Source: JAFARZ01 sp035651595
GTDB lineage: Bacteria > Actinomycetota > Actinomycetes > Streptosporangiales > Streptosporangiaceae
Assembly (NCBI GenBank): GCA_035651595.1
Contig: DASRFJ010000035.1
Span: forward strand, 1 to 29,753
Reading direction: 5' to 3'
Length of the DNA stretch: 29,753 bases
The number at the start of each line of letters is the position of its first letter. Position 1 is the first letter of the stretch. This document shows, piece after piece, positions 14,773-25,092 of the stretch. A model generated the notes under the pieces. It searched no databases. It saw nothing but the letters and a program-made list of their open reading frames with translations, and was not told where the DNA came from. The position numbers were made by a program, and so were the translations under genes.

Positions 14773-17700
14773 ATGGTCATGACGATCCGGAAGATCACCG
14801 CCGGGGACGGGTATGTGTACCTGACCCGGCAGGTCGCCCACGGCGACACCGGCCAGGAGCCCGAGCCCGTGCCCGGGGATGACGCGGCCGGCTACTACAC
14901 CGCGCCCGGCAACCCGCCTGGCCAGTGGCTGGGCCGGGGCGCGCCGCTGCTCGGCCTGGAACACAAGCAGGTCACCGAGGAGCAGATGCGGGCCCTGTTC
15001 GGCTACGGGCAGCACCCCGACGCCGACACCATCATCAGCGGCCACATCCGCGCGCACATCCGCGCCGGCATGACCCCACGCCAGCTCAGCCAGCTGGAAG
15101 CCGACGCGATCCGGGCCGCCACCCTGGGCCGCCCCTTCCCCGAATACCAGCCCCTCGGCGACTACGACATCCGGGTCAGCAACCGCCTCCAGGTCATCCG
15201 CGAAGGCACCGGCCGTGACCCCACCGAGGCGGAGGTCAAGAAGGTCCAGTCTGAGGAAGCGCGACGGCAGCGCGCCGCGGTCGCCGGGTTCGACCTGGTC
15301 TTCTCCCCCGTCAAATCCGCCGCCCTGCTCTGGGCAATCGACGACCGTCCCCACGTCCGCGACGCGGTCCGCACCGCCCATCAGCAGGCCATCGCCCAGG
15401 CTCTGGACCTGGTCGAGGACCATGCCGCGTGGACCCGGGCCGGCACCGGCGGGGTCGCGCAGCTGGGCACGAAGGGCTTGACCGGGGCCGCGTTCGAGCA
15501 CTGGGATTCCCGCGCCGGGGACCCCGACCTGCACACCCACGTCGCGGTCTCGGCGAAGGTCATGGGCAGCGACGGGAAGTGGCGCAGCCTGGACGCCCGC
15601 GCCCTGTACCGGATCACCGTGGCCGCGTCCGAGTGCTACAACACCGCGTTCGAGACCGCGCTGACCGCGCTGCTGCCCGGGCTCAGGTTCACTCCCCGGC
15701 CGGACACCATGGGCGGGAAGGAAGCGGTGCGGGAGATCAGCCACATCCCGTTCGGGTATATCGAGCATTTCAGCCGGCGCCGGCGCGAGCTCGAGGCACG
15801 CTACAGCCACCTGGTACGGGACTACCGCGGCCGGCACGGGCGCGACGCGGACGCGGCGGCCTGCCATAAGCTGGCCCAGCAGGCGTGCCTGGATACCCGG
15901 CCCGGCAAGAAGCCACCGCAGACCCTGGCCGCGAAACGGGCCGCGTGGCAAGCGGAGCTGACCGCCGGATTCGGGCCGGACGCGGTGGCGGTGGTGATGG
16001 CCGCGGTACCCGATCGCGCCGCACCGCAGGTCCCCGCCGCTCCCGATATAGAGCTTCTGGCGGAACGTACGGTGTGTCACGTATCGCGGCAGCGTGCCAC
16101 GTGGACGGTGTGGAACTTGCGCGCGGAGGCTGAACGGCTGCTCCGCGACCACGCCCGGTTCGCCACGCTGGAGGAGCACCGGCGGGCCGCCGAACAGGTC
16201 ACCGCGCGAGCCGTGGCGCTGTCGGTGTGCTGCGAAGCCCCCGCCTTGCTAGACGAGCCGACGGAACTGCGGCGCGCCGACGGAGAGTCCGTGTTCGATG
16301 ATCACGGAGCGGCGCGGTACACCAGCCGCGCCGTGCTGGACGCCGAGCAGCGGCTCCTCGACGCGGCCACCACGCCCGTTTGCGCCACTACGCCGGCAGT
16401 TGCCTCGGCGATCGACGAATACGAAGCCGCCAGCGGCACCACGCTCGATGCCGGGCAGCGGCACCTGGTCACCGCGTTCGCCAGCGACCGGCGGCTGCTG
16501 CTGGCCGGGATCGGCCCGGCCGGCGCCGGGAAGACCACCGCGATGCGGGCCCTGTCCCGGGTACTCGGCCAGCACCGGCGTCGCCTCATCCCGCTGGCCA
16601 CCTCGGCCGCCGCCGCCGACGTGCTCGGCCGCGAACTCGGCGTCCTCGCCGAGAACCTGCACAAGTTCCTGCACGAATGGCAGCACGGGCCGTACGCGGC
16701 GCGGCTGCGCGCGGGGCAGCCGGTCCCATTCCATGCCAGGTTCTGGTCGCTCGCCCCCGGCGACGTGGTGCTGGTCGACGAGGCCGGGATGGCAGGCACC
16801 TTCCTGCTCGACGACCTCGTGTCTCTTGCCGCCGCGGGGCGCGGTCGTGCGGCTGCTCGGCGATGACCGCCAGCTCGGCGCGGTGGAATCCGGCGGGGCG
16901 CTGCGGCTGATCGCCGCCCAGCCTGGCACCCCGGAACTGTCGGTGCTGTACCGGTTCCGCGACCCCGCCGAAGCCTGCGCCACCCTGCAGATCCGCGCCG
17001 GCGACGGCGCCGCTGTCGGCTGGTATCACGCGAACGGGCGGATCCGGTCCGGGTCCCGCGACGCGATGACCCAGGCCGCCTACCGCGGATGGAAAGCCGA
17101 CATGCTAGCCGGGAAAACCTCCCTGATGGCCGCCGGGACAGGCACCGACGTAGTGGCGCTGGCCGCGCAGGCACGCGCCGACCGGGTCGCCGCCGGGCAC
17201 GTCGAATCCGGCGGGGTGACGCTCGCTGACGGGAACCTGGCCGGGCGCGGCGACTGGATCGTCACCCGCGCGAACCGGCGCACGCTCGCCGTCAACCGGG
17301 GCCGGGACTGGGTCAAGAACGGCGACGCCTGGCAGGTCGTCCGGCGGCACCCGGACGGATCGCTGGCCTGCAGGCATCTCGGACACGGCGGGCACGTCCG
17401 GCTTCCCGCCGGGTACGTGGCAGACAGCGTCGAGCTGCTGTACGCCACCACTGCGCACCGCGCCGAAGGCACCACCGTCGACACCGCGCACCCCCTAGTG
17501 ACCACGGGGATGACCCGGGAGATGCTGTACGTGCTGGCGTCGCGGGCGCGGGAGAAGACCACGCTTTACGTGGCGACCCATGATGTACTTCCGGCCGACG
17601 AGGACGAGCGCGTCGACCGGACGAAGAACGACCCGCGCAGCTACGCCGCCCGCGAGATCTTGCACAACATCCTCGCCGCCGAAGGCAGCGAACTGTCCGC

Positions 17701-19492
17701 CACCGCGGCCATCCGCAAGCTGCAGGATGAAGCTGGGTCGCTCGCCTCGTTGGTGCCCCGGTACCTGCACGCCGCCCACCAGCTCGCCGACCGCCAGTAC
17801 CGCGACGCGGCGGTACTCGTATTCGGCGAGCGGGACGGGCGCGAGCTGGCAGCCGACCCCGCGTGGGGCGCGCTGGTACGCCGGCTGTACGACGCCGAAA
17901 CCGCCGGATGGCAGCCCGCCCGGCTACTCGCCGCCGTCGCCCGCCAGCGCGAACTCGGCACCGCCGACAGCATCGCAGAAGTCCTGTGCTGGCGCATCGA
18001 CGGATACCTCCCCGACCGGAACCCGCCCGCCTGGCTCGACCAACCCACCGCCGCCGATGCCCGCCGGTACGCCGCCCTGCTAGGCGCATGCCCTGCAGCC
18101 GCGGGCCTGACGCTCGACCCCGAACAAGCACTCACCGCCCCCAGCGTGCTCACCGTCCGCCGACCCGACGACGCTCACGATGAACAGCGCCAACGCGAGC
18201 GCGAACGAGACGACAGCCATGCCGATCAGCTCACCGCCGTTCTCGGACCCGCGCTCAGCAGACGCGCACAGACCGAGCCGGCCTGGCCCGCCCTCGCTGC
18301 GGCGCTGCGACGCACCAGCATCGCCGGACACGACCCGGCCACTGTGCTCACCACCGTGGCGCGCAGCCGTGAACTGCGCACCGCACGAAACATCAGCCAT
18401 ACCCTCGCCTGGCGGATCGGCCGCTACCTGACCACCAATCCCAGCCCGCTAGGTGGGGCCGACACCGGTAACGGCAGCGTTCCCAGGCGAGAGACCTGGC
18501 GGCTGCTCACCTGGGCGCTCAAAGCGACCGAGGACAACGGCATCCCCGCCGAGCAGATCCTCGCCACCACCCGCCGCGCCCGTGACCTCCGTGACGTGAT
18601 CGCTGTCGTATCGCAGGCCGCGCTGCGGCGCCCGGCCGAGCCAGCCGCGGCGCCGCTACCACCATGGCTGCGATCCCCTCCGGCGCACGCAGGTGACGGC
18701 GTGGTTCGCTACCTTGACGACGCCGCGACGCTGATCAGCTCCCGCGTCCACGCCCTGGCAGCCGACGCCGAACGCGACCGGCCCGCCTGGATGAGCCTGC
18801 TCCGCACTGTGCCGCCGACTGGCCGACGGCACGAGCAGTGGCTGCGGCACATCGGCGTCATCGCCGCCTACCGCGACCAGCAGCAGGTCACCACCGACGA
18901 CCCGCGGCAGGTCCTCGGCCCCTACCCCGAACCCGGCAAGGCCGGGCACACCGCCTACTGGCACGCCGTCGACGCCGTACTCGCCGCGCGCCGCATCGCG
19001 CACCTCGACCCGGCACCAGGCCCGCGGCAACCCGACCAGATCAGCGCACAGATCGCCGCCGACATCTACCGCGCCCTGCCCGAGCGCGAGCGCCGCGACA
19101 TCGCCACCACCATGGCCGCCGAACTCGGGCCAGCGTGGCTCGGCCACCTCACCGAACCCGACCAGCACGCCGTCACCCAGCCCGCCTACGCCGCCCACCT
19201 CGCGCAACTCCTCACCGCACGAGGCCACCTCAGTCCCGCCGCGATGCCGCACGCCGAACAGGACGACTGCGGTGGGCCGCTCGAAGCCAGGATCGCCCGA
19301 CGGCGCGGCGAACGCGCTCGCCCACCAGTCAATGTCGGAGACCTACCAATGCTTCATCAGCCCGGCACCCTGCAGCAGAGCGGGAAGGCCAGCGCCGGAC
19401 CACGGCCGCCAGCAGATCGCGTACTGGGCGGTGTGCTGCCCGGCTACTTATTGGCGCACGGAGGATGTCCAGCAGATCGTCGTCAAATCTAG
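14773..19492 (+). pseudogene. traA: TraA-like MobF relaxase-helicase, frameshifted
   Basis: Conjugative relaxase fused to an SF1B helicase, about 1,570 codons. The relaxase domain has candidate catalytic tyrosines (Y41/Y42 in GYYTAPGNPPG) and the three-His metal site (H243 in FEHW, H254 and H256 in DLHTHVAV). The helicase part has Walker A GPAGAGKTT (K587) and Walker B VLVDEAG (D669/E670). About 16 residues later the frame is lost near 16831-16841: the first frame stops at 16864-16866, while RGAVVRLLGDDRQLGAVESGG and all later helicase motifs (TTAHRAEGTTVD, YVLASRAREKTTLYV) continue one register over to 19492. The C-terminal end is odd (low-complexity, no family match), as if cut by the neighbouring insert. 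ATG 14773 follows GGAGG by 5 nt. A sequencing error at the GC-rich site is possible. Confidence 0.88.
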
Positions 19493-19784
19493 ACTGACGG
19501 ATCCCAAACCTAGAGCTGAGAGAATTTCGGACTGTTTGCGTGCCAGGCGTGCGCGTTAGTGGAACCAGCTCATTGCAGATTCACGGCGTATGACCAGGTT
19601 GGAAAAGCTCATTTTTCTAACTCGGGTTCGGCCTAGCCCATTTCGAGCCGTAGGATAACAGCGAACCGCCAAAGCGCGCAAGTTGCAGATGACAGAATTA
19701 AGGTGGGGGGCAGATCGGCGCGACCCATTCGATAGAAGCGGCGACCAGTGAGCACGCTTCCGGCGCTCGGTATCAGCCGGGGCT
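19493..19784. other. Intergenic stretch at the left edge of a lower-GC insert
   Basis: About 290 bases where composition drops abruptly from GC-rich to mixed just after the relaxase frame ends. No protein-like frame, tRNA or transposase remnant is recognised. It probably holds the boundary of the insert carrying the two-TM gene. Confidence 0.4.
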
Positions 19785-22073
19785 TCAGCTGACATACCAT
19801 CCGAATCGGCGCTGGAAATACTCGCGCACAGTGCCGCTTTCAGGCGATTTAAGGATCAGCCGCGAGGCATATTGCTGGACAACATGCCTAACACCATCTA
19901 TTGGCACGGTTTCTTCTACCGGAATACGCACGACCAGCCGGACATTGCGTAGTTGTTCCGATTGCTTACGCGACTCGTCCGAGCGACCCTCAGCCTCCCT
20001 AGATTGAGTGCCTGTCCGCGGTTGAATGTCGACTTCCACATGCAGTGTGTACGAAACACCTTTGCGATTAGGGCTGGACTCAAGGCTGTACTTCACGCGC
20101 TCCGCCGTGCCTGGCTGAATGTCGCGGAATGTAGCCACCGAGGCCAGCTTTACCATCTTGTCTCTCGAGCATACGTCAATCAGGCCGTGAACCCGGATGC
20201 TACTCACGAGCTCCTCAATCCCCTCCCCACTCATGTTCTCGCGCGGGAAGGTGCAATCAAATATATTCGGAACGAGGCGGACAGGCTGCAGCAGCCTAGC
20301 GTCATCCTTATCTAGTTCGCCGACTTCATTCTCTTCAACATTATCGTCAGGACGGCGGGCTGTCTTGCTCGGCTTCCCCTTTCTTAGTTTTCTCTTGATA
20401 GCCTTCCAGGTGAACTTCCTTTGGGTACCTCTCCGCTGGGCGCGGCGCTGTCGGCCGAATCGGAACCAGTAATATAGGAATAGGAGGAGCGCTATAACGA
20501 ACCATTGACCCACTGCGAGTAGCACATGCCACCACGGAGTGTGCGCCGCAGCCAGGTCGTTGTGCAGCAGGACGTCAGTAAACCATAGGCCAAGCCCACT
20601 GTAGGATTGGAAGGCAGCTAGGATGACGGCAAGGATGGCAAGCAAATAGGTCAGCTGCTCCCAGTCGCGAGTAGCGAGCGTCACGGCTCGCCTTGGATCC
20701 TCGACTTCGATTTCATTGAGTTTCCGAGACTCCGCCAGCTCAGAGAGTACCGCGTCCGATTGCGACATCGTCAAGAACACTTGGATAGCTTCTACGTCCG
20801 TTCGAATCGCATCGACCTGTCTGCTCAGCTGGTCTTCGGCTTCGCGAAGAGTATTGAGGCTCTCACGCCACTCGGCCCATCCCCTGCGGGAGTACCATTC
20901 CTTGCGCTTATCAGGAATAAGATGAAGCGGATGAGTTACCTCTATTATATCTTCTACCAAGTCTCTGAAGAATGTTAGCGTAGGCAGTTTCGCCCTAAGT
21001 AGCAAGAAGTAGGCTTCGATATCCGTGGCCGAAACAGCAGAATTCAAGGATGGGCGGCGATAGTCCGATGCGGCCTGATTCCGTCGAAGCATGAGCGCGT
21101 TCTCTGCTAGACCTAGTCTACAATGATCGAGGCCAGCTTTGTAGTTCTCAATGCCGAACGGAAGGGTCACCTGAATGAATTGCTCCATTGCGCTGAAGGA
21201 CAACTTTGAAAGAAAGATCTCTCTTTGCTCCTGCGCCTTACCAGTGTCACGGAGATGCTTTGCGGTGAGGTCCATGTTCGTATCGACCTTAGGATTGCGC
21301 GCATCGATTGCCCCATGTTGAGAATAGTCCTTTCTCATATCCCATAGCGGGCCATATTCTTGGTCGAATCCGTAGAGCGATGCAGAGCGAATGATATCTC
21401 CGATCATAAAGGGCTGCACATCTCCCCTGTCGAAGAATTTCTTTGGATGCGCATCCATATCAAAAAGACCGTTGAAGAGCAGATCCAGCTGATAGTACGT
21501 GAGGATCCCGTCGTATTCGTTAGTCAGCGTTTCTGGTTGCGGCTGATGATGGAATCCGAACAGGAGCCCAATACAGTTTGGCACGAAATCATCTTTGACG
21601 AAGTCCTTGACCGCCTTTTTCACGTTTTCCTTTGTCGATTTTTCTCGATCGTACCAAACCTTAAACGACCATAGGTAGAGGCCATTCGACAGAATGATGG
21701 CTGTCCCGTGGATCGGTCCGCTTTTTACAATACCACTCAATATCGCTTCCGACGGTTCGTATCTAAATGGGAAATGCAGCTTACGCAATCCGAGCTCGCC
21801 ATCTTGGGCAGCGAGCGATCCTGAAATCTTCATACCTCCAACGGAACCATTATGCCTAACGGCCAGCCAATTAGTCCGTTCGGGGAATGTTTTCGCGATT
21901 GTCCATTCTCTAACGTCCCTGTAGGAGACGCTGCCCGCAAGCGGTGCGTCGTCCTGCTTCGCGAATCCGAACTCATCCTTTCCTGCCGGCAGCCAGAAGT
22001 AGTAAATGAAATTGGCAGTACTCAGCCATTCGTCACCGGGAGATGGGGTGGAGTGGTCAGAATCCGATTCCAC
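19785..22073 (-). CDS. Large two-TM membrane protein of unknown function
   Basis: A 762-aa protein I do not recognise. Residues 1-395 are soluble-looking (segments NWLAVRHNGSVGG, GTAIILSNGLYLWSFKVWYD, DGILTYYQLDLLFNGLFD). A helical coiled-coil stretch lies at about 396-455 (LNTLREAEDQLSRQVDAIRT). Two TM helices follow at about 473-497 (YLLAILAVILAAFQSYSGLG) and 513-536 (VLLAVGQWFVIALLLFLYYW), then a basic stretch and a 190-aa C-terminal domain. The coiled coil followed by paired TM helices recalls CorA-type layout, but no CorA GMN motif is seen. GTG 22073 follows AGAGG with 7-nt spacing; TTG 22112 is an upstream alternative without SD. Low-GC codon use and placement beside a broken relaxase suggest acquired cargo. 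A defence role is possible but only a guess. Confidence 0.8.
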   Translation of the reverse strand: MESDSDHSTPSPGDEWLSTANFIYYFWLPAGKDEFGFAKQDDAPLAGSVSYRDVREWTIAKTFPERTNWLAVRHNGSVGGMKISGSLAAQDGELGLRKLHFPFRYEPSEAILSGIVKSGPIHGTAIILSNGLYLWSFKVWYDREKSTKENVKKAVKDFVKDDFVPNCIGLLFGFHHQPQPETLTNEYDGILTYYQLDLLFNGLFDMDAHPKKFFDRGDVQPFMIGDIIRSASLYGFDQEYGPLWDMRKDYSQHGAIDARNPKVDTNMDLTAKHLRDTGKAQEQREIFLSKLSFSAMEQFIQVTLPFGIENYKAGLDHCRLGLAENALMLRRNQAASDYRRPSLNSAVSATDIEAYFLLLRAKLPTLTFFRDLVEDIIEVTHPLHLIPDKRKEWYSRRGWAEWRESLNTLREAEDQLSRQVDAIRTDVEAIQVFLTMSQSDAVLSELAESRKLNEIEVEDPRRAVTLATRDWEQLTYLLAILAVILAAFQSYSGLGLWFTDVLLHNDLAAAHTPWWHVLLAVGQWFVIALLLFLYYWFRFGRQRRAQRRGTQRKFTWKAIKRKLRKGKPSKTARRPDDNVEENEVGELDKDDARLLQPVRLVPNIFDCTFPRENMSGEGIEELVSSIRVHGLIDVCSRDKMVKLASVATFRDIQPGTAERVKYSLESSPNRKGVSYTLHVEVDIQPRTGTQSREAEGRSDESRKQSEQLRNVRLVVRIPVEETVPIDGVRHVVQQYASRLILKSPESGTVREYFQRRFGWYVS

Positions 22074-22831
22074 GGGCGCACCTCTCACTCTCAACGCGAG
22101 GAACCAGCGCAAGGTGGCTCACCGCGGATGGCGGCGAGGGTAATGCGCGAGCCGACCCGGAGTCGACTGCAGGTGACCACCAGCGCAATGAAAGTCCCAG
22201 TCCTCGCTTGCCCTGAAAGTATGCACGCTACAACACCCACATGACCGCTGCCTAGTGCCTTGTAGTACTTTCCTAGTCCTCGTGGTCACATCCACGCGTC
22301 AAGGCGTCGAAGGTAGCGCTTCCCCCGACCCTCCTATTATCCAGCAGGAAGACACGTATTTCACGCGTAACGGACACCACGGTGTCCGTTACGCGAAGTC
22401 TATGCTTCAATGCGATACAGGCGTATGGGCTACTGCGATCCATCAGTCGAGTTACAAGAGAACAGTCGGCTCGACTATCAGCACCTCTCCCCGGTCGCCT
22501 GTCAACTGCCAGGCATCGTCGCCTTTTCCGCGACGCAGGTGAATGTATCGGTGTTTCCCAGGTCAGTTTAACCGGACGCGTCCATCGCGGACGGCTGCCC
22601 GGACCGGCGCAAGGACATGGCCTGTCACTCCGGAGCGTCATCCGCCCGCGCCGTTTGCAGTACTGATCAGCGGGTGGCGGAGGCTGGTATAACTGGTGCT
22701 GAGGAGTCAGAACCGCCTCAGTCGAAAAGACCACAGAGTTTCGGTGGGTGGATCCCCGAGAACCCAGGAGTCCTCGAGATAGATGGCCGCCAAGGCGCTG
22801 AACGCCTCCGAGTACCCCTGGGTTGCGAGCG
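22074..22831. other. Intergenic stretch holding a 32-bp palindrome
   Basis: About 760 bases with no supported gene. The longest frame here (minus, 22273-22848) is Arg/Pro/Ser-rich with no family features and no fitting SD. Recognisable content is the palindrome at 22364-22395 and a weak inverted repeat CTGAGG/CCTCAG (22699-22704 and 22716-22721). The right end of the lower-GC insert probably lies within this stretch. Confidence 0.45.
22364..22395. repeat. Near-perfect 32-bp palindrome (operator or recombination site candidate)
   Basis: CGCGTAACGGACACC (22364-22378) and GGTGTCCGTTACGCG (22381-22395) are exact reverse complements separated by AC. It lies in non-coding DNA about 290 bp upstream of the two-TM gene start. 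The length and symmetry suit a dimeric repressor operator, an insert end or a recombinase site. No T tract follows, so a terminator is less likely. Confidence 0.75.
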
Positions 22832-23173
22832 TCAGACGGACCCGTCACCCTGGCATATCTCGCCGACGAGCGACCCTAGGCCGTACAGCGGCAGCATGTT
22901 CAGGAGCCCGCGAATGTTCGTGTCCTCCCAGCCATCGGCTGCTTCGAACCAGAGGCCGTCAAGCTTGGCTTGGTAGGACTTGAGTTCCGTGACCAGCCCC
23001 TCCGGGAGTTCCTCACGGCGCGCGAGAAGGGTCAGCGTCGCGCGGCGCATGATGTTGAGGATGATGATGTAGTTATCCCGGAAGCCTGGCTTGAGCAACC
23101 CGACAAGGTGATCCCACCGATCGGCTTTCTCGGCCTGGGTCAAGGCCGCGTTGCCCACGTTCTCGTTTATCAC
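22832..23173 (-). CDS. Small hypothetical protein in WhiJ-type cluster
   Basis: A 113-aa protein, unrecognised. It is mostly helical, with a conserved-looking centre (KADRWDHLVGLLKPGFRDNYIII) and LARREELPEGLVTELKSYQ. GTG 23173 has GAGG upstream at 6-nt spacing. It lies 29 bp downstream of the zinc-ribbon XRE gene on the same strand, so it is likely the last gene of that transcript. No signal peptide or TM helix is seen. Confidence 0.7.
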   Translation of the reverse strand: MINENVGNAALTQAEKADRWDHLVGLLKPGFRDNYIIILNIMRRATLTLLARREELPEGLVTELKSYQAKLDGLWFEAADGWEDTNIRGLLNMLPLYGLGSLVGEICQGDGSV

Positions 23174-23202
23174 TGCTTACCTCGCTCTGATGACCAGGTC
23201 CT

Positions 23203-23664
23203 TTACCGGACGGAGACCATGCCGCACCGCTCGCAGCGGTAACCGGGTTCGGGCCGGTACTCGCACCGCGGGCAGATGCGCAGCAGTTCCGAGATGCTGA
23301 CGCCCAGCATGGCGGCGACACTGCGCGGCGTCCGGCCCCAGCCGATCGCGCGGCGTTGGCCGCTCTCGATGCGTGACACCGCACTGAGGTGGACGCCTAG
23401 GAGATCTCCCATCTGGCGCATGCTCAGGCCGCGCTCGATGCGGATGCGGCGCATGCCGAGCATCACCAGCCTGTCCAGCGGCAGGGCTATCTCGACGTGT
23501 TCCACGCGAGCGGAGATATCGCTGCCGTCAATTTCGGCCAGATGATCTTCGATTGCGGTCAGGCCGAAGCACGAGAAGCCGCACGAGCACGTGTAGGGCT
23601 GTTGTCCGGCATCGTCCCGTAGTACGACAGCCGGTTGCGCTGTAGTGGAGACTTGGTCGTTCAT
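23203..23664 (-). CDS. XRE-family regulator with C-terminal zinc ribbon
   Basis: A 153-aa protein. The N-terminus holds a Cys cluster (YTCSCGFSCFG). Residues 70-130 are an XRE helix-turn-helix (RRIRIERGLSMRQMGDLLGV, HLSAVSRIESGQRR). The C-terminus has two CxxC pairs (CPRC and CERC, 12 residues apart), a zinc-ribbon pattern. ATG 23664 overlaps the stop of the upstream ATPase gene by 4 bp (ATGA), which decides this start over longer upstream frames. It is probably co-transcribed with the ATPase and the small hypothetical. The zinc-binding role is inferred from the Cys spacing. Confidence 0.85.
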   Translation of the reverse strand: MNDQVSTTAQPAVVLRDDAGQQPYTCSCGFSCFGLTAIEDHLAEIDGSDISARVEHVEIALPLDRLVMLGMRRIRIERGLSMRQMGDLLGVHLSAVSRIESGQRRAIGWGRTPRSVAAMLGVSISELLRICPRCEYRPEPGYRCERCGMVSVR

Positions 23665-24089
23665 GACGCAGACCACGCGCAGATAAACCACACGGTCCTG
23701 GCGCCGACCTCGGTGCTGATCCCCATGGAGGTCGTGAGCGCGGCGACGATGCCCAGCCCTCGTCCGCACGCATCCCCGTCGTCGTCCCGGCGCGTTACAG
23801 CTCGCCAGGGACCGCCGTCATCGGTGACCCGCACCTCGACGCGCCCACTCGCGACGATCGTCACGTCGACCGTGAAATGCCCGCCGGGCAGACCAGAGCG
23901 GCTATGCAGCACCGCGTTGGTGATCACCTCGCACGCACACAGTTCCACCACATCCGCTGCCGGGCAGCCATCGAGCACGCTGGCCACATCGCGACGAGCC
24001 CGGCGCACCTGTGCCGCTACTCCGGGATACGAATAATGCAGCGTCCTCTGCGCGTCCGCCGCCGTTGGCGCGTAACCTGTCGCTGCCAT
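23661..24089 (-). CDS. RsbW/SpoIIAB-like ATP-binding protein (HATPase_c_2)
   Basis: A 142-aa GHKL-type ATPase of the anti-sigma-factor kinase kind. The N box is VVELCACEVITNAVLHS (Glu-x3-Asn), the G1 box VRVTDDGGPW, and the G2 box GRGLGIVAALTTSMG. ATG 24089 has GGAGG upstream at 7-8-nt spacing. It is divergent from the XRE-DUF5753/DUF397 pair. This trio (RsbW-like ATPase, WhiJ-like XRE, DUF397) is a known recurrent cluster in streptomycetes around whiJ and abaA-type loci, implicated in developmental control. It may regulate a partner by phosphorylation or by ATP-dependent binding (family knowledge). Confidence 0.9.
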   Translation of the reverse strand: MAATGYAPTAADAQRTLHYSYPGVAAQVRRARRDVASVLDGCPAADVVELCACEVITNAVLHSRSGLPGGHFTVDVTIVASGRVEVRVTDDGGPWRAVTRRDDDGDACGRGLGIVAALTTSMGISTEVGARTVWFICAWSAS

Positions 24090-24165
24090 CGTGACCCCTC
24101 CACTTGAATCAGCTGGCCGTGGCTATCAGCGTGGATGACGAGTTTCACGACTGCCACCGATCGCC

Positions 24166-24182
24166 TATGCCGATGTGGCATA
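24166..24182. promoter_or_regulatory. Inverted repeat in the divergent WhiJ-cluster promoter
   Basis: TATGCC-GATGT-GGCATA lies between the divergent ATPase and XRE-DUF5753 genes. It is a plausible operator for the WhiJ-like regulator controlling both transcripts; no binding evidence. Confidence 0.4.
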
Positions 24183-24252
24183 ACGAATCGTTTCCGGCCT
24201 GCAACGCTGCGCGAAATACTGAGCGCGTCTCAGCCACCCGAGGGGACACGCC

Positions 24253-25092
24253 ATGGAATACAGCCCGACCGTGCGCGGCCGCCGCCTGATCCGCGAGCTC
24301 ACCCGGCTCCGCCAAACTGCCGGCCTGCCGATGGAGACCGCGGCCCGGCGGCTCGACTGGTCCAAGAGCAAGCTGTACCGGATCGAAGCTGGCCGCACCC
24401 GCCTTATCACCGACGACCTGGAAGACCTGCTGGACCTGTACGGTGTCCGGTCCCCCGAACGCGAAGCGCTGATCCAGCTCGGCCGCGACGCCCGCAAACG
24501 CGGCTGGTGGACTGCCTACAGCGACGTGTTCAGCGGCTCCTACATCGCCCTCGAAGCCGAAGCGGCCTCGATCCGCATCAACGCGAACGTCATCCCCGGC
24601 ATCTTCCAGGTCCCCGGGTATGCCAGGGAAATGATCGCCCGGACCAGGCCCGCTCTTAAAAGCGATGATGCAGAACGTACGGTGGCTGCACGGACCACCC
24701 GGCAGGAAGCCTTGTTCAGCAAGGAACAGCCGCCACAGATTCACGTCGTCCTCGACGAGGCGGCCATCCGCCGCCAGGTCGGCGGCCCGGACATAACTCG
24801 AGAGCAGCTCAAAGCCCTCGCCGACGCGAGTGACCGGCCGCATGTAACGATCCAGGTCCTCGCCTTCGGTGGCGGAGCTCACGCGGGACTGGATGGCAGG
24901 TTCACCATCCTGGGCTTCCCGGATCCGGAAGATCCGCCTATCGCGTACGTGGAAGGCCTCATGGGCGACGTCTATCTTGAAACTGACACCGAACTCGGTG
25001 TCTACAACCTGGCCTGGACCCACCTCGTGAGCCAGGCCCTCGCCCCAGCAGAATCAGCCGCCCTGATCAGGCAGCTCGCCAAGGAGCAGTAA
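24253..25092 (+). CDS. XRE-family regulator with DUF5753 domain (WhiJ-like)
   Basis: A 279-aa regulator. The HTH is at residues 8-65 (RLIRELTRLRQTAGLPMETA, DWSKSKLYRIEAGRTRL). DUF5753 is at about 95-275: YIALEAEAASIRINANVIPG, VVLDEAAIRRQVGGPDI, QVLAFGGGAHAGLDGRF, and the closing SQALAPAESAALIRQLA. ATG 24253 follows GAGGGG at about 8-nt spacing. Its stop overlaps the start of the DUF397 gene (TAATG). It is intact, unlike the related remnant at 4515. It is probably autoregulatory through the divergent intergenic region. Confidence 0.94.
   Translation: MEYSPTVRGRRLIRELTRLRQTAGLPMETAARRLDWSKSKLYRIEAGRTRLITDDLEDLLDLYGVRSPEREALIQLGRDARKRGWWTAYSDVFSGSYIALEAEAASIRINANVIPGIFQVPGYAREMIARTRPALKSDDAERTVAARTTRQEALFSKEQPPQIHVVLDEAAIRRQVGGPDITREQLKALADASDRPHVTIQVLAFGGGAHAGLDGRFTILGFPDPEDPPIAYVEGLMGDVYLETDTELGVYNLAWTHLVSQALAPAESAALIRQLAKEQ

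Noticed and set aside
13868..14782. Plus-strand frame with an excellent GAGGAGG SD at ATG 13868
   Set aside because: It runs antisense through merR and its operator, and is repetitive Gln/His/Arg/Pro sequence with no domain. The SD is probably fortuitous, though a very short peptide cannot be excluded.
14668..16179. 503-codon minus-strand frame
   Set aside because: Shadow of the relaxase domain, whose catalytic motifs are on the plus strand.
16831..16841. Programmed ribosomal frameshift in the relaxase
   Set aside because: No slippery heptamer or downstream pseudoknot that I can defend, and such recoding is not known for this family. A mutation or sequencing error is simpler.
19493..19784. 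tRNA or attachment site at the insert edge
   Set aside because: No cloverleaf, and no matching direct repeat found at the other edge.
22364..22395. CRISPR repeat or array
   Set aside because: Only one copy; no regularly spaced repeats anywhere in the window.
22273..22848. 191-codon minus-strand frame
   Set aside because: Arg/Pro/Ser-rich, spans the 32-bp palindrome, no fitting start signal, and overlaps the end of the small gene at 22832.
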